NCBI GenBank assembly: GCA_963843465.1
Contig: CAWJKP010000004.1
Span: 372,001-436,000, forward strand
Source: CAWJKP01 sp963843465
Lineage (GTDB): Bacteria > Planctomycetota > Planctomycetia > Pirellulales > Thermoguttaceae
Direction: 5' to 3'
Length of the DNA: 64,000 nt
Position numbers and translations under genes: made by a program. The notes beneath the pieces are model-generated. The model was given only the letters and a program-made list of their open reading frames with translations. It ran no database searches and was not told the origin of the DNA. Below are positions 50,242 to 59,563 of this stretch, one piece after another; position 1 is the stretch's first letter, and every line of letters starts with the position of its first letter.

Positions 50242-50689
50242 GTACCTGAAAACCCCGGAGTTGGTCAGGAAGTTCGTAGCCTGCTTACCGATCATGGACA
50301 TTCCCGCCCGCTACGTGGTGATGAAGCCGCTCCGCGACGTGGATCTCACGCAGGACAACGTCCGCAGCATCACCTTCCTGGTCAATCCCGATCAGCTCTC
50401 GGCCCTGGTGGTCCTGGCCAACTACGAGGGAGAGCACAACGAGAACGTGATCATCCCCTTCGCCGCTGGCTGCCAGAGCATCGGGATCTGCACGTTCCGG
50501 GAGAACGAGCGGGAGCACCCGCGGGCGGTGGTGGGCCTGGTCGATCTCTCGGCCCGTAAGAATCTGCGACGGCAGCTTGGCAGGGACGTGATGTCGCTGT
50601 CGGTCACGGCCGGGATGTTCCAGCGGATGGAGGAGAACGTCGAGGGGAGTTTTTTGGGACGCGAAACGTGGAAGAGCCTCTTGGAGTAG
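50234..50689 (+). pseudogene. DUF169 protein fragment, N-terminal half missing
   Basis: Sense begins near 50234 with RYLKTPELVRKFVACLP, then IPARYVVMKPLRDVD, FLVNPDQLSALVVLANY, PFAAGCQSIGICTF, AVVGLVDLSARKNLRRQ and a closing FLGRETWKSLLE, the DUF169 pattern. About 80 N-terminal residues are absent and the upstream sequence is an unrelated minus-strand fragment. Confidence 0.65.
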
Positions 50690-50764
50690 CATCGCCAAAC
50701 GGTTGCAGGACTTGTTTCCCCAGGCGGCGGAGCCCCACAATGGTTGAGAACGAAGGTGCCAGTT

Positions 50765-51364
50765 ATGGGTTTCTTGCGACAACTATCGTCGTTCCTACTC
50801 AAGATGGGGCTGGGGCTGTTCGTCGTCACTGTCGCGGCGGGTGCTCCGCCGCCATCAACTGCCTGGGATGATCTCCCCGCCGTCAAGCCGGCCGATGACG
50901 ACTGGCCCTGGTGGTGTGGGCCCAACCGCGACAACATCGCCGCACGGGGGCAAGATCCCCCGTTGCACTGGAGCCAGACGGATAACGTGATCTGGAAGGT
51001 CCAGGTGCCCGGCCGCGGCCACGGCTCGCCCTGCCTCTGGGGCGATGCGGTCTTCCTGGCCGACGGACTGCTCTACATGGTCGAGGACCTTGGCAAGGTG
51101 GCCTGTTTCGAGGCAAGAACGGGCAACGAGGTCTGGACCTCCAAGCTGGAGGGCGAATTCAGCTCGTCGCCTGTCCTGGCCAATGGGCACGTGTACGTGG
51201 TCAACGAGGAAGGGGTGGCCTTCGTTTTCAAGGCCGGCCGCCAGTTCGAGCTGGTTGCCAGGAACGATCTGGGCGACGGCGGCTTTGCCACGCCCGTGAT
51301 TTGCGGCGACCGTATTTACCTACGCACGCTGCACTGGCTGTATTGCCTGGGGAAATCGGAGTAG
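50765..51364 (+). CDS. PQQ-type propeller with a large internal deletion
   Basis: A 199-residue secreted protein; relatives are about 430-440 residues. The signal peptide and first blade (DWPWWCGPNRDNIAARGQ; NVIWKVQVPGRGHGSPCLWG) join in frame at AVFLADGLLYMVEDLG to the last two blades (GEFSSSPVLANGHVYVVNEE; GFATPVICGDRIYLRTLHWL). The four middle blades are gone, so a closed propeller cannot form. It ends two bases before the next start. Confidence 0.7.
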   Translation: MGFLRQLSSFLLKMGLGLFVVTVAAGAPPPSTAWDDLPAVKPADDDWPWWCGPNRDNIAARGQDPPLHWSQTDNVIWKVQVPGRGHGSPCLWGDAVFLADGLLYMVEDLGKVACFEARTGNEVWTSKLEGEFSSSPVLANGHVYVVNEEGVAFVFKAGRQFELVARNDLGDGGFATPVICGDRIYLRTLHWLYCLGKSE

Positions 51365-51365
51365 C

Positions 51366-52697
51366 ATGATGAAATCGAATATGACACGCCGCGGTTTCAT
51401 CGAACATTGCACGGCGGTTTCGGCGACCACCGTGCTCTCGGCTTGGACGGCGTCTTCCGTGGCCGACGAGCTGCCGAAGACCGACTGGAGGACGGCACTT
51501 CAAGATCCTGTCTACCGTATGATTCCCGCCCAGCCGGATCTGGACCGAATCCTTACTCTGTTCCCTCGCCCGACGGGGAAGCCGGCCTTCGATCCGCAGC
51601 TCATCGCCGAGAACATCAAGAGGCTCCAGCCATCTCCGCCGGTCAACACGGGCCACCCTTTCCTGGACTTGTCGGTCAAGACAGGGCTCGCCCACATCGA
51701 CGCGACATTTCGGGGCGACCATCCCAAGTACGGTGTGGGGACCTATGCACAGGACATCCACGACGGATTTCCGCCCACGATCATTGCTGCGGTCGACGCA
51801 CTGTCGGCGTGGGGCATGAGCCGGCGTGCCGCTCGGCTATTCCGCTATTGGCTGGCGAATTTCGTGCGGGAAACCGGCACGATCAAATACTATGGACCCT
51901 CCATCAGCGAGTACGGCCAACTTCTTCATACGGCCGCGTTGCTGGAGGAAAGGGCCGGTACGGCGGGATGGTGGGCGGAGGGATACCAGGCCCTGGATCG
52001 AATGGCCGAGTTTCTCCTGCAACTCCAGGCTGCGGCGGCCAAAGATGGCAGTCTCATCGCCGGGGTGCCCGAAGCGGACACCAGGAAAGACATCGGGAGG
52101 TATTTCCACAACAACGCCTGGGTAGTCAAGGGTCTTCGGCGATGGGCCGATCTGTGCCAGCGTCAGAAGGCTTCTCCTACGACCGCAGTTTCCACGGTAA
52201 GAAGAGTCTCTGCCGTCTTGGCCGAAGATACGCTGCGTGCCATCCGCAAGACGTGGCCCACCGATCCGTCTGACTGGTGGTTGCCTCCGCAAGTCGAGCC
52301 GTTGAAAAGACCCCCTCGCCTCACCGTGACGAATGTTGCCTGCTACACCAACTACCGCTACTGGCCCGAGTTGCTCTCCAGCGGCCTCCTGCCGGCAGAG
52401 CTGGCCAACCGGGTTGTCGAGGCACGCCTTTCGGCCGGAGGGCAGTTCTGCGGCATGACGCGGTTTGCCGACCACCTGGACGATTGGCCGCTGGCCGATT
52501 ACCTTTATGGTCTCTGGTCGCTGGGACGCAAGAGAGACTTTCTTTTCAGCCTGTACGGCCATGTGGCCTATCATCAGGCCGAAGGGCACCTGACGGCCTA
52601 TGAGCAGATGTCCTTGCCACCGGGACGGCCGTCGGCCGACTATTGTCTGCCTTGTCAACTGGTTGCAGCACGTGCCGCTCGTCTGCTTCAGAAGTAG
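51366..52697 (+). CDS. Tat-exported six-hairpin-type glycosidase-like protein
   Basis: A 443-residue protein with a twin-arginine signal (NMTRRGFIEHCTAVSATTVL). The mature part is alpha-helical with Trp/Tyr-rich repeats (YAQDIHDGFPPTIIAAVDAL; YYGPSISEYGQLLHTAALLE; LDDWPLADYLYGLWSLGRKR), like (alpha/alpha)6 barrel glycosidases. Catalytic acids cannot be assigned. Possibly cotranscribed with the truncated propeller. Confidence 0.65.
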   Translation: MMKSNMTRRGFIEHCTAVSATTVLSAWTASSVADELPKTDWRTALQDPVYRMIPAQPDLDRILTLFPRPTGKPAFDPQLIAENIKRLQPSPPVNTGHPFLDLSVKTGLAHIDATFRGDHPKYGVGTYAQDIHDGFPPTIIAAVDALSAWGMSRRAARLFRYWLANFVRETGTIKYYGPSISEYGQLLHTAALLEERAGTAGWWAEGYQALDRMAEFLLQLQAAAAKDGSLIAGVPEADTRKDIGRYFHNNAWVVKGLRRWADLCQRQKASPTTAVSTVRRVSAVLAEDTLRAIRKTWPTDPSDWWLPPQVEPLKRPPRLTVTNVACYTNYRYWPELLSSGLLPAELANRVVEARLSAGGQFCGMTRFADHLDDWPLADYLYGLWSLGRKRDFLFSLYGHVAYHQAEGHLTAYEQMSLPPGRPSADYCLPCQLVAARAARLLQK

Positions 52698-52706
52698 GGG
52701 GTTGCC

Positions 52707-52886
52707 ATGCTCGGCGGGCCGGACTATCTTTCGCACAATGACGATGGATCGACGTTCCGATCCGTCACGCCGGCTCCACCGGTCACGGTGCGGATCGCCG
52801 AGTCGGCGTTCGAGGCGGCAGGGCCAAGTTTCCACTACAAGTTCCCGGAACACTCGATCACCGTCATCGAACTCCAGGCCCGATGA
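52707..52886 (+). pseudogene. C-terminal remnant of a GH51-type arabinofuranosidase
   Basis: A 59-residue frame, MLGGPDYLSHNDDGSTFRSV ... FHYKFPEHSITVIELQAR. The end (KFPEHSITVIEL) is the usual C-terminal strand of alpha-L-arabinofuranosidases. The catalytic domain is absent upstream. Confidence 0.5.
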
Positions 52887-53002
52887 CGAGAAAGGCGGTT
52901 ACAGTGAGTCGGCTCGGGCAGCGACCCTTGCGATCTTCCCGGCGATCCCGTACAAGTGAACCTGATCAACTCGATAGTTTCCCCCAAAACGAGGAGGCAA
53001 AC

Positions 53003-53290
53003 GTGAACCTTTCACCCACCACCGCCGTTCTGTCCGCCGAGTTGCTGGAAGAGAAGATAGTTCCCCTGGGCCCATGCGAAAATGCGGGCCAACCGGATGA
53101 GGTCCCCGTCGTGGTCGGCCATACGGACGAGGACGAAGACGACGAGGATGAGGACGAGGACGAAGAGGATGCGGAGGACGACCTCGATGAGGACGAGGAC
53201 GAAGAGGAGGACGACGACGATCTCGGCTACGACTGGGAAGAAGTCGATGACGAAGACGAGGACGACGAGGAAGAAGAGGGCGATGAGTAG
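53003..53290 (+). CDS. Highly acidic protein
   Basis: A 95-residue protein: a 40-residue N-terminal part (MNLSPTTAVLSAELLEEKIV) then a C-terminal half made almost only of Asp and Glu, with one GYDWEEV island. GAGGAGG lies before GTG 53003. Asp/Glu tails of this kind can bind histone-like or ribosomal basic proteins; the HU gene three genes on is suggestive only. Confidence 0.6.
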   Translation: MNLSPTTAVLSAELLEEKIVPLGPCENAGQPDEVPVVVGHTDEDEDDEDEDEDEEDAEDDLDEDEDEEEDDDDLGYDWEEVDDEDEDDEEEEGDE

Positions 53291-53353
53291 TCCTCCACCC
53301 GGCCACGGGCTAGAGTCGAAGAACGTGGTTGGTACAGCTAAAGGAGGGGTGCT

Positions 53354-53902
53354 ATGAAGTCAGGCGGGGAAAAGATCACGCCCGAAGCCTTCTATCAGCA
53401 GCTTGCTCAGGTCGGGGGTCCCGATCTCGTTGCCTTTGCCCGGTGGGTCGTGGAGAACGCACCCGCCCACGGTTTGAGCGTTGCCTGGGGAAACGCTGGG
53501 CCCCAGCTAGCGTTTGCTCACGAGAAACACGCGTATTTGCCGTTCATGTTCGGGCAACTCGACAGGAGCGGCGTGCTGGGGCAAAGGCAAAGTGCCGTGC
53601 TACGCCGCTGCGAAGAACTGCATGTTCCCGTCGAAATCATTCGGGATTACTTGAAGGACGTGGCCGCCCTGATCCCGGGTGCGTGCGTCAAGACCTTTCC
53701 TCTAGCCGGCGGCGATGTCAAGGAACTGATCGTCTCCGGTCAAGATGCGGGGCCCGTCGACTGGCCTCGCTTGGCCCCGCTGGCCCTGCACAAGGAGCAG
53801 TGGCTCGCCGCGATCGACCGGGCCGTCGTGCGAATCCGCGAGGTGCTCGACGGACGCCCGGACAGGAATCGGCTAACCAGAAAGCCGTTGCCCAAAGCGT
53901 AA
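53354..53902 (+). CDS. Unknown soluble protein
   Basis: A 182-residue protein with AGGAGGGG upstream of ATG. The first 100 residues (GGPDLVAFARWVVENAPAHG; LAFAHEKHAYLPFMFGQLDR; RRCEELHVPVEIIRDYLKDV) are helical and well formed. No family recognised; 40 bases ahead of the HU gene, probably one operon. Confidence 0.55.
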   Translation: MKSGGEKITPEAFYQQLAQVGGPDLVAFARWVVENAPAHGLSVAWGNAGPQLAFAHEKHAYLPFMFGQLDRSGVLGQRQSAVLRRCEELHVPVEIIRDYLKDVAALIPGACVKTFPLAGGDVKELIVSGQDAGPVDWPRLAPLALHKEQWLAAIDRAVVRIREVLDGRPDRNRLTRKPLPKA

Positions 53903-53942
53903 ATGGAACGACCACCCGGCCCCATGCCAGGAGAATCGAGTC

Positions 53943-54278
53943 ATGGCTAAGAGAGAGATCGTCCAGACGATTGCCAAGGAACTTGGCCTGACACAACACC
54001 AGGCCCAGCAGATTGTCCAGAAGACGTTCGACTCCATCATAGGCATACTCGCGGCGGAAGGCCGGGTGGAGATTCGCAACTTCGGCGTCTTCGAGGTGAG
54101 GTGGCGGAAGCCTCGTGAGGCCCACAACCCACGTACCGGCAAGAAAGTCATGGTACCCGCGAAATGCACCGTCACCTTCAAGCCGGGACTGGCGATGAAA
54201 GCACGGGTTGAGGAGAAGAACCGGACTGCGGCAATGACGGACCCTGTTGCCGTGACATCCCCTGAATACGGTGCGTGA
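53943..54278 (+). CDS. HU/IHF-family DNA-binding protein
   Basis: A 111-residue histone-like protein: KREIVQTIAKELGLTQHQAQ, VEIRNFGVFEVRWRKPREAH and NPRTGKKVMVPAKCTVTFKP (the DNA-binding arm N-P-x-T-G). A 20-residue tail is an extra. It bends and packages DNA as a dimer. CAGGAGA precedes ATG. Confidence 0.92.
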   Translation: MAKREIVQTIAKELGLTQHQAQQIVQKTFDSIIGILAAEGRVEIRNFGVFEVRWRKPREAHNPRTGKKVMVPAKCTVTFKPGLAMKARVEEKNRTAAMTDPVAVTSPEYGA

Positions 54279-54305
54279 AACGAGCGAGACTTCGAGGGCA
54301 AGACG

Positions 54306-54878
54306 ATGCGGATCATGACCATCTTGGGCAGCCCCAGACGCCAAGGCAATACGGCCAAGGTGCTGGGCTGGATCGAGGAGCAGTTCCGGGCCAACGTCCA
54401 CGAGCTGGACTCGGCCAACATCCTGGATTACCACGTGCAGGGGTGCGGCGAGTGCAGGGCCTGCAAGAAGGGCACCGTGGAACTGTGCAGCATCGGCGAC
54501 GATGCCAACGGCCTATATCGGCGGATGGTGGCGGCGGACCTGGTGCTGATCGCCGCCCCGGTGTTCTGTTGGGGCTTCCCGGCCCAGATCAAAGGGCTGA
54601 TCGACCGGATGTTCTGCATGATGGACTTCGATGGCGAGCGTCCCGATGCCCCTCGGCTCCACGGCAAGTGGATGGCCCTCTTGCTCACCGGGGGCGGTGA
54701 GGAGGCGAATAACGCGGACCTGGTCATCGCGGGTTTCCAGCACTTGGTAAAATGGGTCAAGGGCCGGACGGTGGGCCACTGGTTCGTCGGCGGCTGCACG
54801 CAGCCCGAGGCGATCGGCCAGGACGTGAAGACGCGTGCAGCCGAGTTTGCCAGGGAAGTCACCAAGGGTGCGAACTGA
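54306..54878 (+). CDS. NADPH-dependent FMN reductase/flavodoxin-like protein
   Basis: A 190-residue flavodoxin-fold protein: phosphate loop ILGSPRRQGNTAKVL, CGECRACKKGTVELC, APVFCWGFPAQIKGLIDRMF and TGGGEEANN. The iron-sulfur-flavoprotein-like cysteine set (C-x2-C-x2-C-x7-C) may bind a cluster. Cofactor is FMN by family; partner unknown. Confidence 0.88.
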   Translation: MRIMTILGSPRRQGNTAKVLGWIEEQFRANVHELDSANILDYHVQGCGECRACKKGTVELCSIGDDANGLYRRMVAADLVLIAAPVFCWGFPAQIKGLIDRMFCMMDFDGERPDAPRLHGKWMALLLTGGGEEANNADLVIAGFQHLVKWVKGRTVGHWFVGGCTQPEAIGQDVKTRAAEFAREVTKGAN

Positions 54879-54919
54879 CCAATCCATTGGAACGGTGGCA
54901 ACACATCGAGGAGCACCCG

Positions 54920-56596
54920 ATGCGGATCGTGACGAACTTGATCATCTTGACTATCGTATTGGCTTGCCCCACACCGGCGGTCACGGCGGAGGTCACGATC
55001 CAGGCCGAAAAAGCGGCCATTCGGACGGAAGGCGGACCGCTGCCAGGTGGCTGTTGGAACCTATGGAGCAACGGCCGCGTGGGGCAGTCCTTGCGATTCA
55101 CGGGAGCTGGCAACTACGGCATCGTGGTCCGGGCCTGGGGCAGCCCCGCCGCTGGTGTCTGGCCGGAGATGGCCCTCCTGGTCGATGGCCGGGCGGTCAA
55201 GACGGTTACCGTGGGCGGTGCCCAACGGGCGAACTACCGCTTCGATGTGGAACTGGCCGCGGGGATTCACGAGATCGCTGCGGCGTATCTCAATGACGCC
55301 GTTATTGGCAAGGAAGACCGCAACCTCTATCTCGAACGCTTCACGATCATCCCGCCGCCCGCGGCCGTGGAACCCGTCCTGGCTGCCAAGCAGGAACTTG
55401 CCGAGGCCGCGGAAAAACGCGAGCTGCAGATCGTCGCCGCCACTCAGGCGGCCATCGAGAAGCACCGCAAGGCCGACGCGAAGATCCGCATCGTGGATGC
55501 CGCCGGTCGGCCAGTGCCCGGCGTCAAGGTCGCAGTCGAGCAGGTTTCCCACGAGTTCCTCTTCGGCTGCAACATCTACATGTTCGATCGCTACAAGGGC
55601 GAGGCCCAGAACGCCGCCTACAAGAGACGGTTCGAGGAACTGTTCAACTACGCCACGGTCGGTTTCTACTGGCGGTGGTACGAGTTCCAGCGTGGCAAGC
55701 CGAACTACGAGTACACCGACAAGGTCGTGGCGTGGTGCCGGGAGCATGGGATTCGCATGAAGGGGCACCCGCTGCTGTGGGGCAACGAAGCAGGAGTCCC
55801 GCCTTGGTCCCATGGTCAGCCGTCGCCGCAGATCCAGCGGCGACGGGTGGAGGAGATCATCCACCGCTACCAGGGCAAGATCGACTTCTGGGAAGTGGTC
55901 AACGAACCGTCGCACCTGGCCGAGCCGAAGATCGACCAGCCGTACCGGTGGGCCCGGCAGGCCGATCCCAGGGCCTACCTGATCGTCAACGACTATAACG
56001 TGCTGGCTGACAGCGGTCCGGGTTTCTTCAAGCTCCTGACGGCGGCGAAGCAGAGCGATGTCCCCTTCGACGGGATCGGCATCCAGGCCCACGAGCCGCC
56101 GACCATGCGGTTCCCGCTCGATCGAGTCCACGAGACCCTGGATGAATATGCGTCGCTGGGCAAGGAACTGCACATTACGGAATTCACGCCCGCCTCGGCC
56201 GGGCAGAAGATCACCGCATCGCACCGCGAGGGCGTCTGGGACGAGGCGGCCCAGGCCGACTACGCCGTGAAGTTCTACCGCGTCTGCTTCGCCCACCCGG
56301 CTATGCGGGCGATCACCTGGTGGGACTTGTGCGACCAGGGTTCATGGCGGCCCGGCGGCGGGATGTTGCGGGCCGACATGTCGCCCAAGCCGGTCTATGA
56401 ACAGCTCAAACGGCTAATCCACGAGGAGTGGAAGACCAGGGCCTCCGGCACCACGGACGCCGACGGACGATTCGACTTTCGCGGTTTCTGCGGCATGTAT
56501 CGCTTGGTGCTGGACGTGCGGGATCACAAGCTGGAGCGGCAATTCCGAGTGGCCAACGATGTACGGAAAGAAGTCGTGATTACGCTGGCACCCTAA
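54920..56596 (+). CDS. Secreted GH10 endo-beta-xylanase
   Basis: A 558-residue secreted enzyme: signal peptide (LIILTIVLACPTPAVTA), a beta-sandwich carbohydrate-binding domain (residues 25-145), a linker, and a GH10 barrel (LFGCNIYMFDRYKGEAQNAA; HGIRMKGHPLLWGNEAGVP). Acid/base Glu329 in WEVVNEPS and nucleophile Glu421 in LHITEFTPAS. A small Ig-like tail closes the protein. ATG 54920 has GAGGAG upstream. Confidence 0.9.
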   Translation: MRIVTNLIILTIVLACPTPAVTAEVTIQAEKAAIRTEGGPLPGGCWNLWSNGRVGQSLRFTGAGNYGIVVRAWGSPAAGVWPEMALLVDGRAVKTVTVGGAQRANYRFDVELAAGIHEIAAAYLNDAVIGKEDRNLYLERFTIIPPPAAVEPVLAAKQELAEAAEKRELQIVAATQAAIEKHRKADAKIRIVDAAGRPVPGVKVAVEQVSHEFLFGCNIYMFDRYKGEAQNAAYKRRFEELFNYATVGFYWRWYEFQRGKPNYEYTDKVVAWCREHGIRMKGHPLLWGNEAGVPPWSHGQPSPQIQRRRVEEIIHRYQGKIDFWEVVNEPSHLAEPKIDQPYRWARQADPRAYLIVNDYNVLADSGPGFFKLLTAAKQSDVPFDGIGIQAHEPPTMRFPLDRVHETLDEYASLGKELHITEFTPASAGQKITASHREGVWDEAAQADYAVKFYRVCFAHPAMRAITWWDLCDQGSWRPGGGMLRADMSPKPVYEQLKRLIHEEWKTRASGTTDADGRFDFRGFCGMYRLVLDVRDHKLERQFRVANDVRKEVVITLAP

Positions 56597-56609
56597 CCGG
56601 ATAGGACCG

Positions 56610-57035
56610 ATGGCCAAACACCCAAGACTGGGCAAGCAGCCGTCCCGCTACACGTTCTTCCTTAACCCGTACACCGACGCGCGCTTTACCAAGTGCCCCA
56701 AGTGCGAGGGCAAGATGGGGCAGAAGAAGCTGCCCCTGGTGATCCACATCGACGACGGGGGCATGATGGTTCTCAACAAGACATGCCGGTACTGTCCGGC
56801 CTGCGATCTGCTGATCGCCCACAAGGATGAGATCGAAGCCCTGTTGGCTTCGTACTTTCAGCGGGCCGCCCCTGAGGTCGTCGGCAACGACTACCTGGTT
56901 GTCGGCACCGTGGACCGGGCGGACTGGCGGCGAGGCACGGAGGGCAACGTGACGCCCCGGGACATGATCGAGGTGTTGCACGACTTCCAGGACGTGGTGC
57001 AGTTCAAGCCGATGGGCGGCTGGAGCCGTACCTAA
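56610..57035 (+). CDS. Zinc-ribbon protein, unknown
   Basis: A 141-residue protein with two CxxC pairs, FTKCPKCEGKMG and CRYCPACDLL, that form a treble-clef or ribbon zinc site. N-terminal SRYTFFLNPYTDARF and a C-terminal VVQFKPMGGWSRT. Fourteen bases after the xylanase stop. No function assigned. Confidence 0.65.
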   Translation: MAKHPRLGKQPSRYTFFLNPYTDARFTKCPKCEGKMGQKKLPLVIHIDDGGMMVLNKTCRYCPACDLLIAHKDEIEALLASYFQRAAPEVVGNDYLVVGTVDRADWRRGTEGNVTPRDMIEVLHDFQDVVQFKPMGGWSRT

Positions 57036-57193
57036 TTCACCCGGACTCCTCGCCAAAATACCTGCCAGCCGCTTCCCCCTTCTTACGGAAGTCTGCTATG
57101 ATCGTCGGTAGCGGCATGCTCTGGACGTTGGTGGGGTATTGCCGCAGCCCTGTTCCCGAGGCCCCCAGTCTTCTTTCATGCGAGGAGTTTCCA

Positions 57194-57838
57194 ATGCCCG
57201 AGCCAGGCAAGATCAAACTCTTGGTTGCGGACGACCATGAAATGCTCCGCAGCGGCGTAAAGGCCATGCTGTCAGGCACGGAGATCAAGGTCATCGCCGA
57301 GGTGGCCACCGGACAGGCGGCCGTGAAGTACGCCTTGGAGCACGAAGTGGATGTCGTGCTCCTGGACGTCCGCATGCCCGATGGCGACGGCCTGACGGCC
57401 TTGGGCCGCATCAAGCTGGACAAGCCGGATCTGCCGATCGTGATGCTCTCCGCCTTCGATAATCCCGCGTATGTTGCCCGTGCGGTCGCCCTGGGGGCCA
57501 GCGGCTTCCTGCCAAAAGGCTGTACCCGGGACGAACTGGTCAACGCAATCACGAAGGTGGCCACGGGCGAGAGTGCCTTCACCCGCGACGAACTTCGCCG
57601 CGTGACCGGGGCCCTGGCAACGCCACGCATGACGGCCGACATCGACGTTCCTTTGACCCAACGCGAGGGCGAAGTGCTACGGGAAATGGCCAATGGCCTG
57701 ACGAACGAGGACATCGCCAAGACGCTGCACATCAGCTACGAAACGGTCAAGGAGCACGTACAGCACATCCTTCGCAAGATTGGCCTCACCGACCGGACGC
57801 AGGCAGCCGTGTGGGCCGTACGCAAGGGACTGGTCTGA
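57194..57838 (+). CDS. NarL/LuxR-type response regulator
   Basis: A 214-residue regulator: receiver domain (LLVADDHEMLRSGVKAMLSG; phospho-Asp in VVLLDVRMPDGDGL; Lys in GFLPKGCTRDEL) and LuxR helix-turn-helix (LTQREGEVLREMANGLTNED, IAKTLHISYETVKEHVQHIL). The start follows the conserved MPEPGKIKLLVADDHE opening. No histidine kinase is adjacent. Confidence 0.92.
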   Translation: MPEPGKIKLLVADDHEMLRSGVKAMLSGTEIKVIAEVATGQAAVKYALEHEVDVVLLDVRMPDGDGLTALGRIKLDKPDLPIVMLSAFDNPAYVARAVALGASGFLPKGCTRDELVNAITKVATGESAFTRDELRRVTGALATPRMTADIDVPLTQREGEVLREMANGLTNEDIAKTLHISYETVKEHVQHILRKIGLTDRTQAAVWAVRKGLV

Positions 57839-57903
57839 ACAAGGCCGCAGAGCCAAGCCGGTCTGCCGGAATTGCAGCGACTGATGGAGCTTAGCGAAGA
57901 CCC

Positions 57904-58248
57904 ATGAACACCGCTGACAACGATCCCTTGCACGCCGCGATCAACGCCGGGCTGGCAAAGGTCGTGAAGGTCCTGGCCGCCCAGCCGGCCTGGTATCAGG
58001 ACTGGATGCACCTGGGACCCGAATCGACCGAGGAAAGGCGGCTGGCGGTTTACCAGGCAGTCCGAGATTCCGGATGCTTGCCCCCGGAGGCCGGCTTCTA
58101 CCTGGTCTGCTGGCAGATCGACGCCATGGCCAGCCAGGAGGCGGAAACCAGCTTGCGGCACCTGGATGACCGGGAGCGTGGCACAGACGGTCAGAGTAGA
58201 CACTTTTGCGAGAATCGCTTGGCTTCACGCCTGACGAGCATGAGTTAA
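57904..58248 (+). CDS. Unknown small protein
   Basis: A 114-residue protein (MNTADNDPLHAAINAGLAKV; GPESTEERRLAVYQAVRDSG; GFYLVCWQIDAMASQEAETS). It follows the response regulator on the same strand; stop overlaps the convergent nitrilase gene by four bases. The last 30 residues look less natural, perhaps a replaced C-terminus. Confidence 0.5.
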   Translation: MNTADNDPLHAAINAGLAKVVKVLAAQPAWYQDWMHLGPESTEERRLAVYQAVRDSGCLPPEAGFYLVCWQIDAMASQEAETSLRHLDDRERGTDGQSRHFCENRLASRLTSMS

Positions 58249-59264
58249 CGGGCGGCTGGAACGTCGTCCTCGACGCTTCCTCGCGTCCCAGGCCCATTCT
58301 CGGGGGCCTGGCGAGACATTTGGGTGCTGCCCAGTTGATTGGACGGGCGAGACTTCGTCCCAGGCGGCGTATGTTTTCCCTGGCCAAAGCTGCGGCAAGA
58401 CAGGTAACCTGGGGATATACCGACTCCGCCCCGCAGCTTACCGCGGAGCATCGGGGCAATGTCGGTCCCAGTGAAGGTCCGCGGTCGCAACACGATCTCC
58501 GCGACGATTAGTTCCTGGGCGTCCACACCATACGGCCCCTTCGCCAGGATCTCTCCGCACGGGCCGACCACCAGCGAGCAACCGATGCACTTCCGGCCCG
58601 CCCAGGGCCCGCCGGTGATCCAGCCTACGTTGCTGACTCCCACCACCGGCATCTCGTACAGGCTTGCCAGGCTGCGGTAGGAGCCTTCCCACAGGGCACC
58701 ATAGGGCTCGGCAACTGGATCGTGCTCGGCCGGCACTGCCCAGGCGGAGGGTGAGAGGAGGATTTCGGCTCCCATGCGGGCCAGGGAGTGGCCCAGCACG
58801 AGCGAGTCGGGGAAGTTGTCGGCACAGATGTTCACGCCGATCACGCCGCAGGCCGTCTGGGCCACGGCCAACCGGTCGCCCGTCGAGTAGACGCGCTGCT
58901 CGATGTCCAACAGATTGATCTTGCGGTGCTTCAAGAGCACCTGTCTGCGGGGGTCGATGAGCACGGCCGCATTGTAGATCCTGCTGCCGGCCCGCTCCGT
59001 CAAACCGGCCACGACGTGCAATCCGGCCTCGGCCGCCGCCCGGCACAGCACCCCGCTCGTCGGCCCGGGGATTTCCGCCGCCAACTGCCTTGCCGACGGA
59101 TGGGCCCAGCCCAGATCCAGGCACTCCGGCAAGACCACGATCTGGCAGCCCTGCCGGCCGGCCTGAACGATCATCTCCACGGCCCGGGCCAGGTTCTCCT
59201 GCGGCCGGCCACCTTCGACCAGCATCTGCCCCAGGGCCAACTTGATCCGACGCTCTTCCGCCAC
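58245..59264 (-). CDS. Carbon-nitrogen hydrolase (nitrilase family)
   Basis: A 339-residue enzyme with the family triad: Glu in VVLPECLDLGW (the general base Glu lies in the preceding family motif region), Lys in LLKHRKINLL and the Cys nucleophile in IGVNICADNFPDS. GTG 59264 is chosen because GAGGAG lies six bases upstream. A 65-residue extension after FTGTDIAPMLRGK has no match and may be read-through of unrelated sequence. Substrate (nitrile, amide or carbamoyl) is not readable. Confidence 0.82.
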   Translation of the reverse strand: MAEERRIKLALGQMLVEGGRPQENLARAVEMIVQAGRQGCQIVVLPECLDLGWAHPSARQLAAEIPGPTSGVLCRAAAEAGLHVVAGLTERAGSRIYNAAVLIDPRRQVLLKHRKINLLDIEQRVYSTGDRLAVAQTACGVIGVNICADNFPDSLVLGHSLARMGAEILLSPSAWAVPAEHDPVAEPYGALWEGSYRSLASLYEMPVVGVSNVGWITGGPWAGRKCIGCSLVVGPCGEILAKGPYGVDAQELIVAEIVLRPRTFTGTDIAPMLRGKLRGGVGISPGYLSCRSFGQGKHTPPGTKSRPSNQLGSTQMSRQAPENGPGTRGSVEDDVPAAR

Positions 59265-59352
59265 TATCTGCTCCTCGGGCAAGACACAACAGCCTTCAGA
59301 TAGGATTGTCCCGCTTAGCGGTTGCGGAGGCGAGCGGTACCGCAAGCCGGCC

Positions 59353-59460
59353 TCACGCTGCCTTGGCCTTCCCGGCGGCTGCCGGCACACTTGCCGGGAA
59401 CTCTTTGCCCGTCAGGGCCTTGTACACGGCCTTGGCCATCTCGCCGGAATGCATGCCAGG
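59353..59460 (-). pseudogene. Short C-terminal coding remnant
   Basis: Minus-strand frame GMHSGEMAKAVYKALTGKEF then PASVPAAAGKAKAA and stop; no start, no domain. Looks like the end of a deleted gene lying between the nitrilase and the fusion gene. Confidence 0.3.
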
Positions 59461-59563
59461 CCGTGGCTTTTCCTTGGCTCTCCGCTGGGACGCATTCCTG
59501 GCCGGTGATGTTCGTATCTTAGCCAGGATGTCTTGGGATCGCCAGCGACGCAGGTCTCTGGCG

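Noticed and set aside
53100..53290. Tandem GAGGACGA-type repeats resembling a repeat array
   Set aside because: They are codons of the Asp/Glu tail of one protein; there are no spacers or conserved repeat unit.
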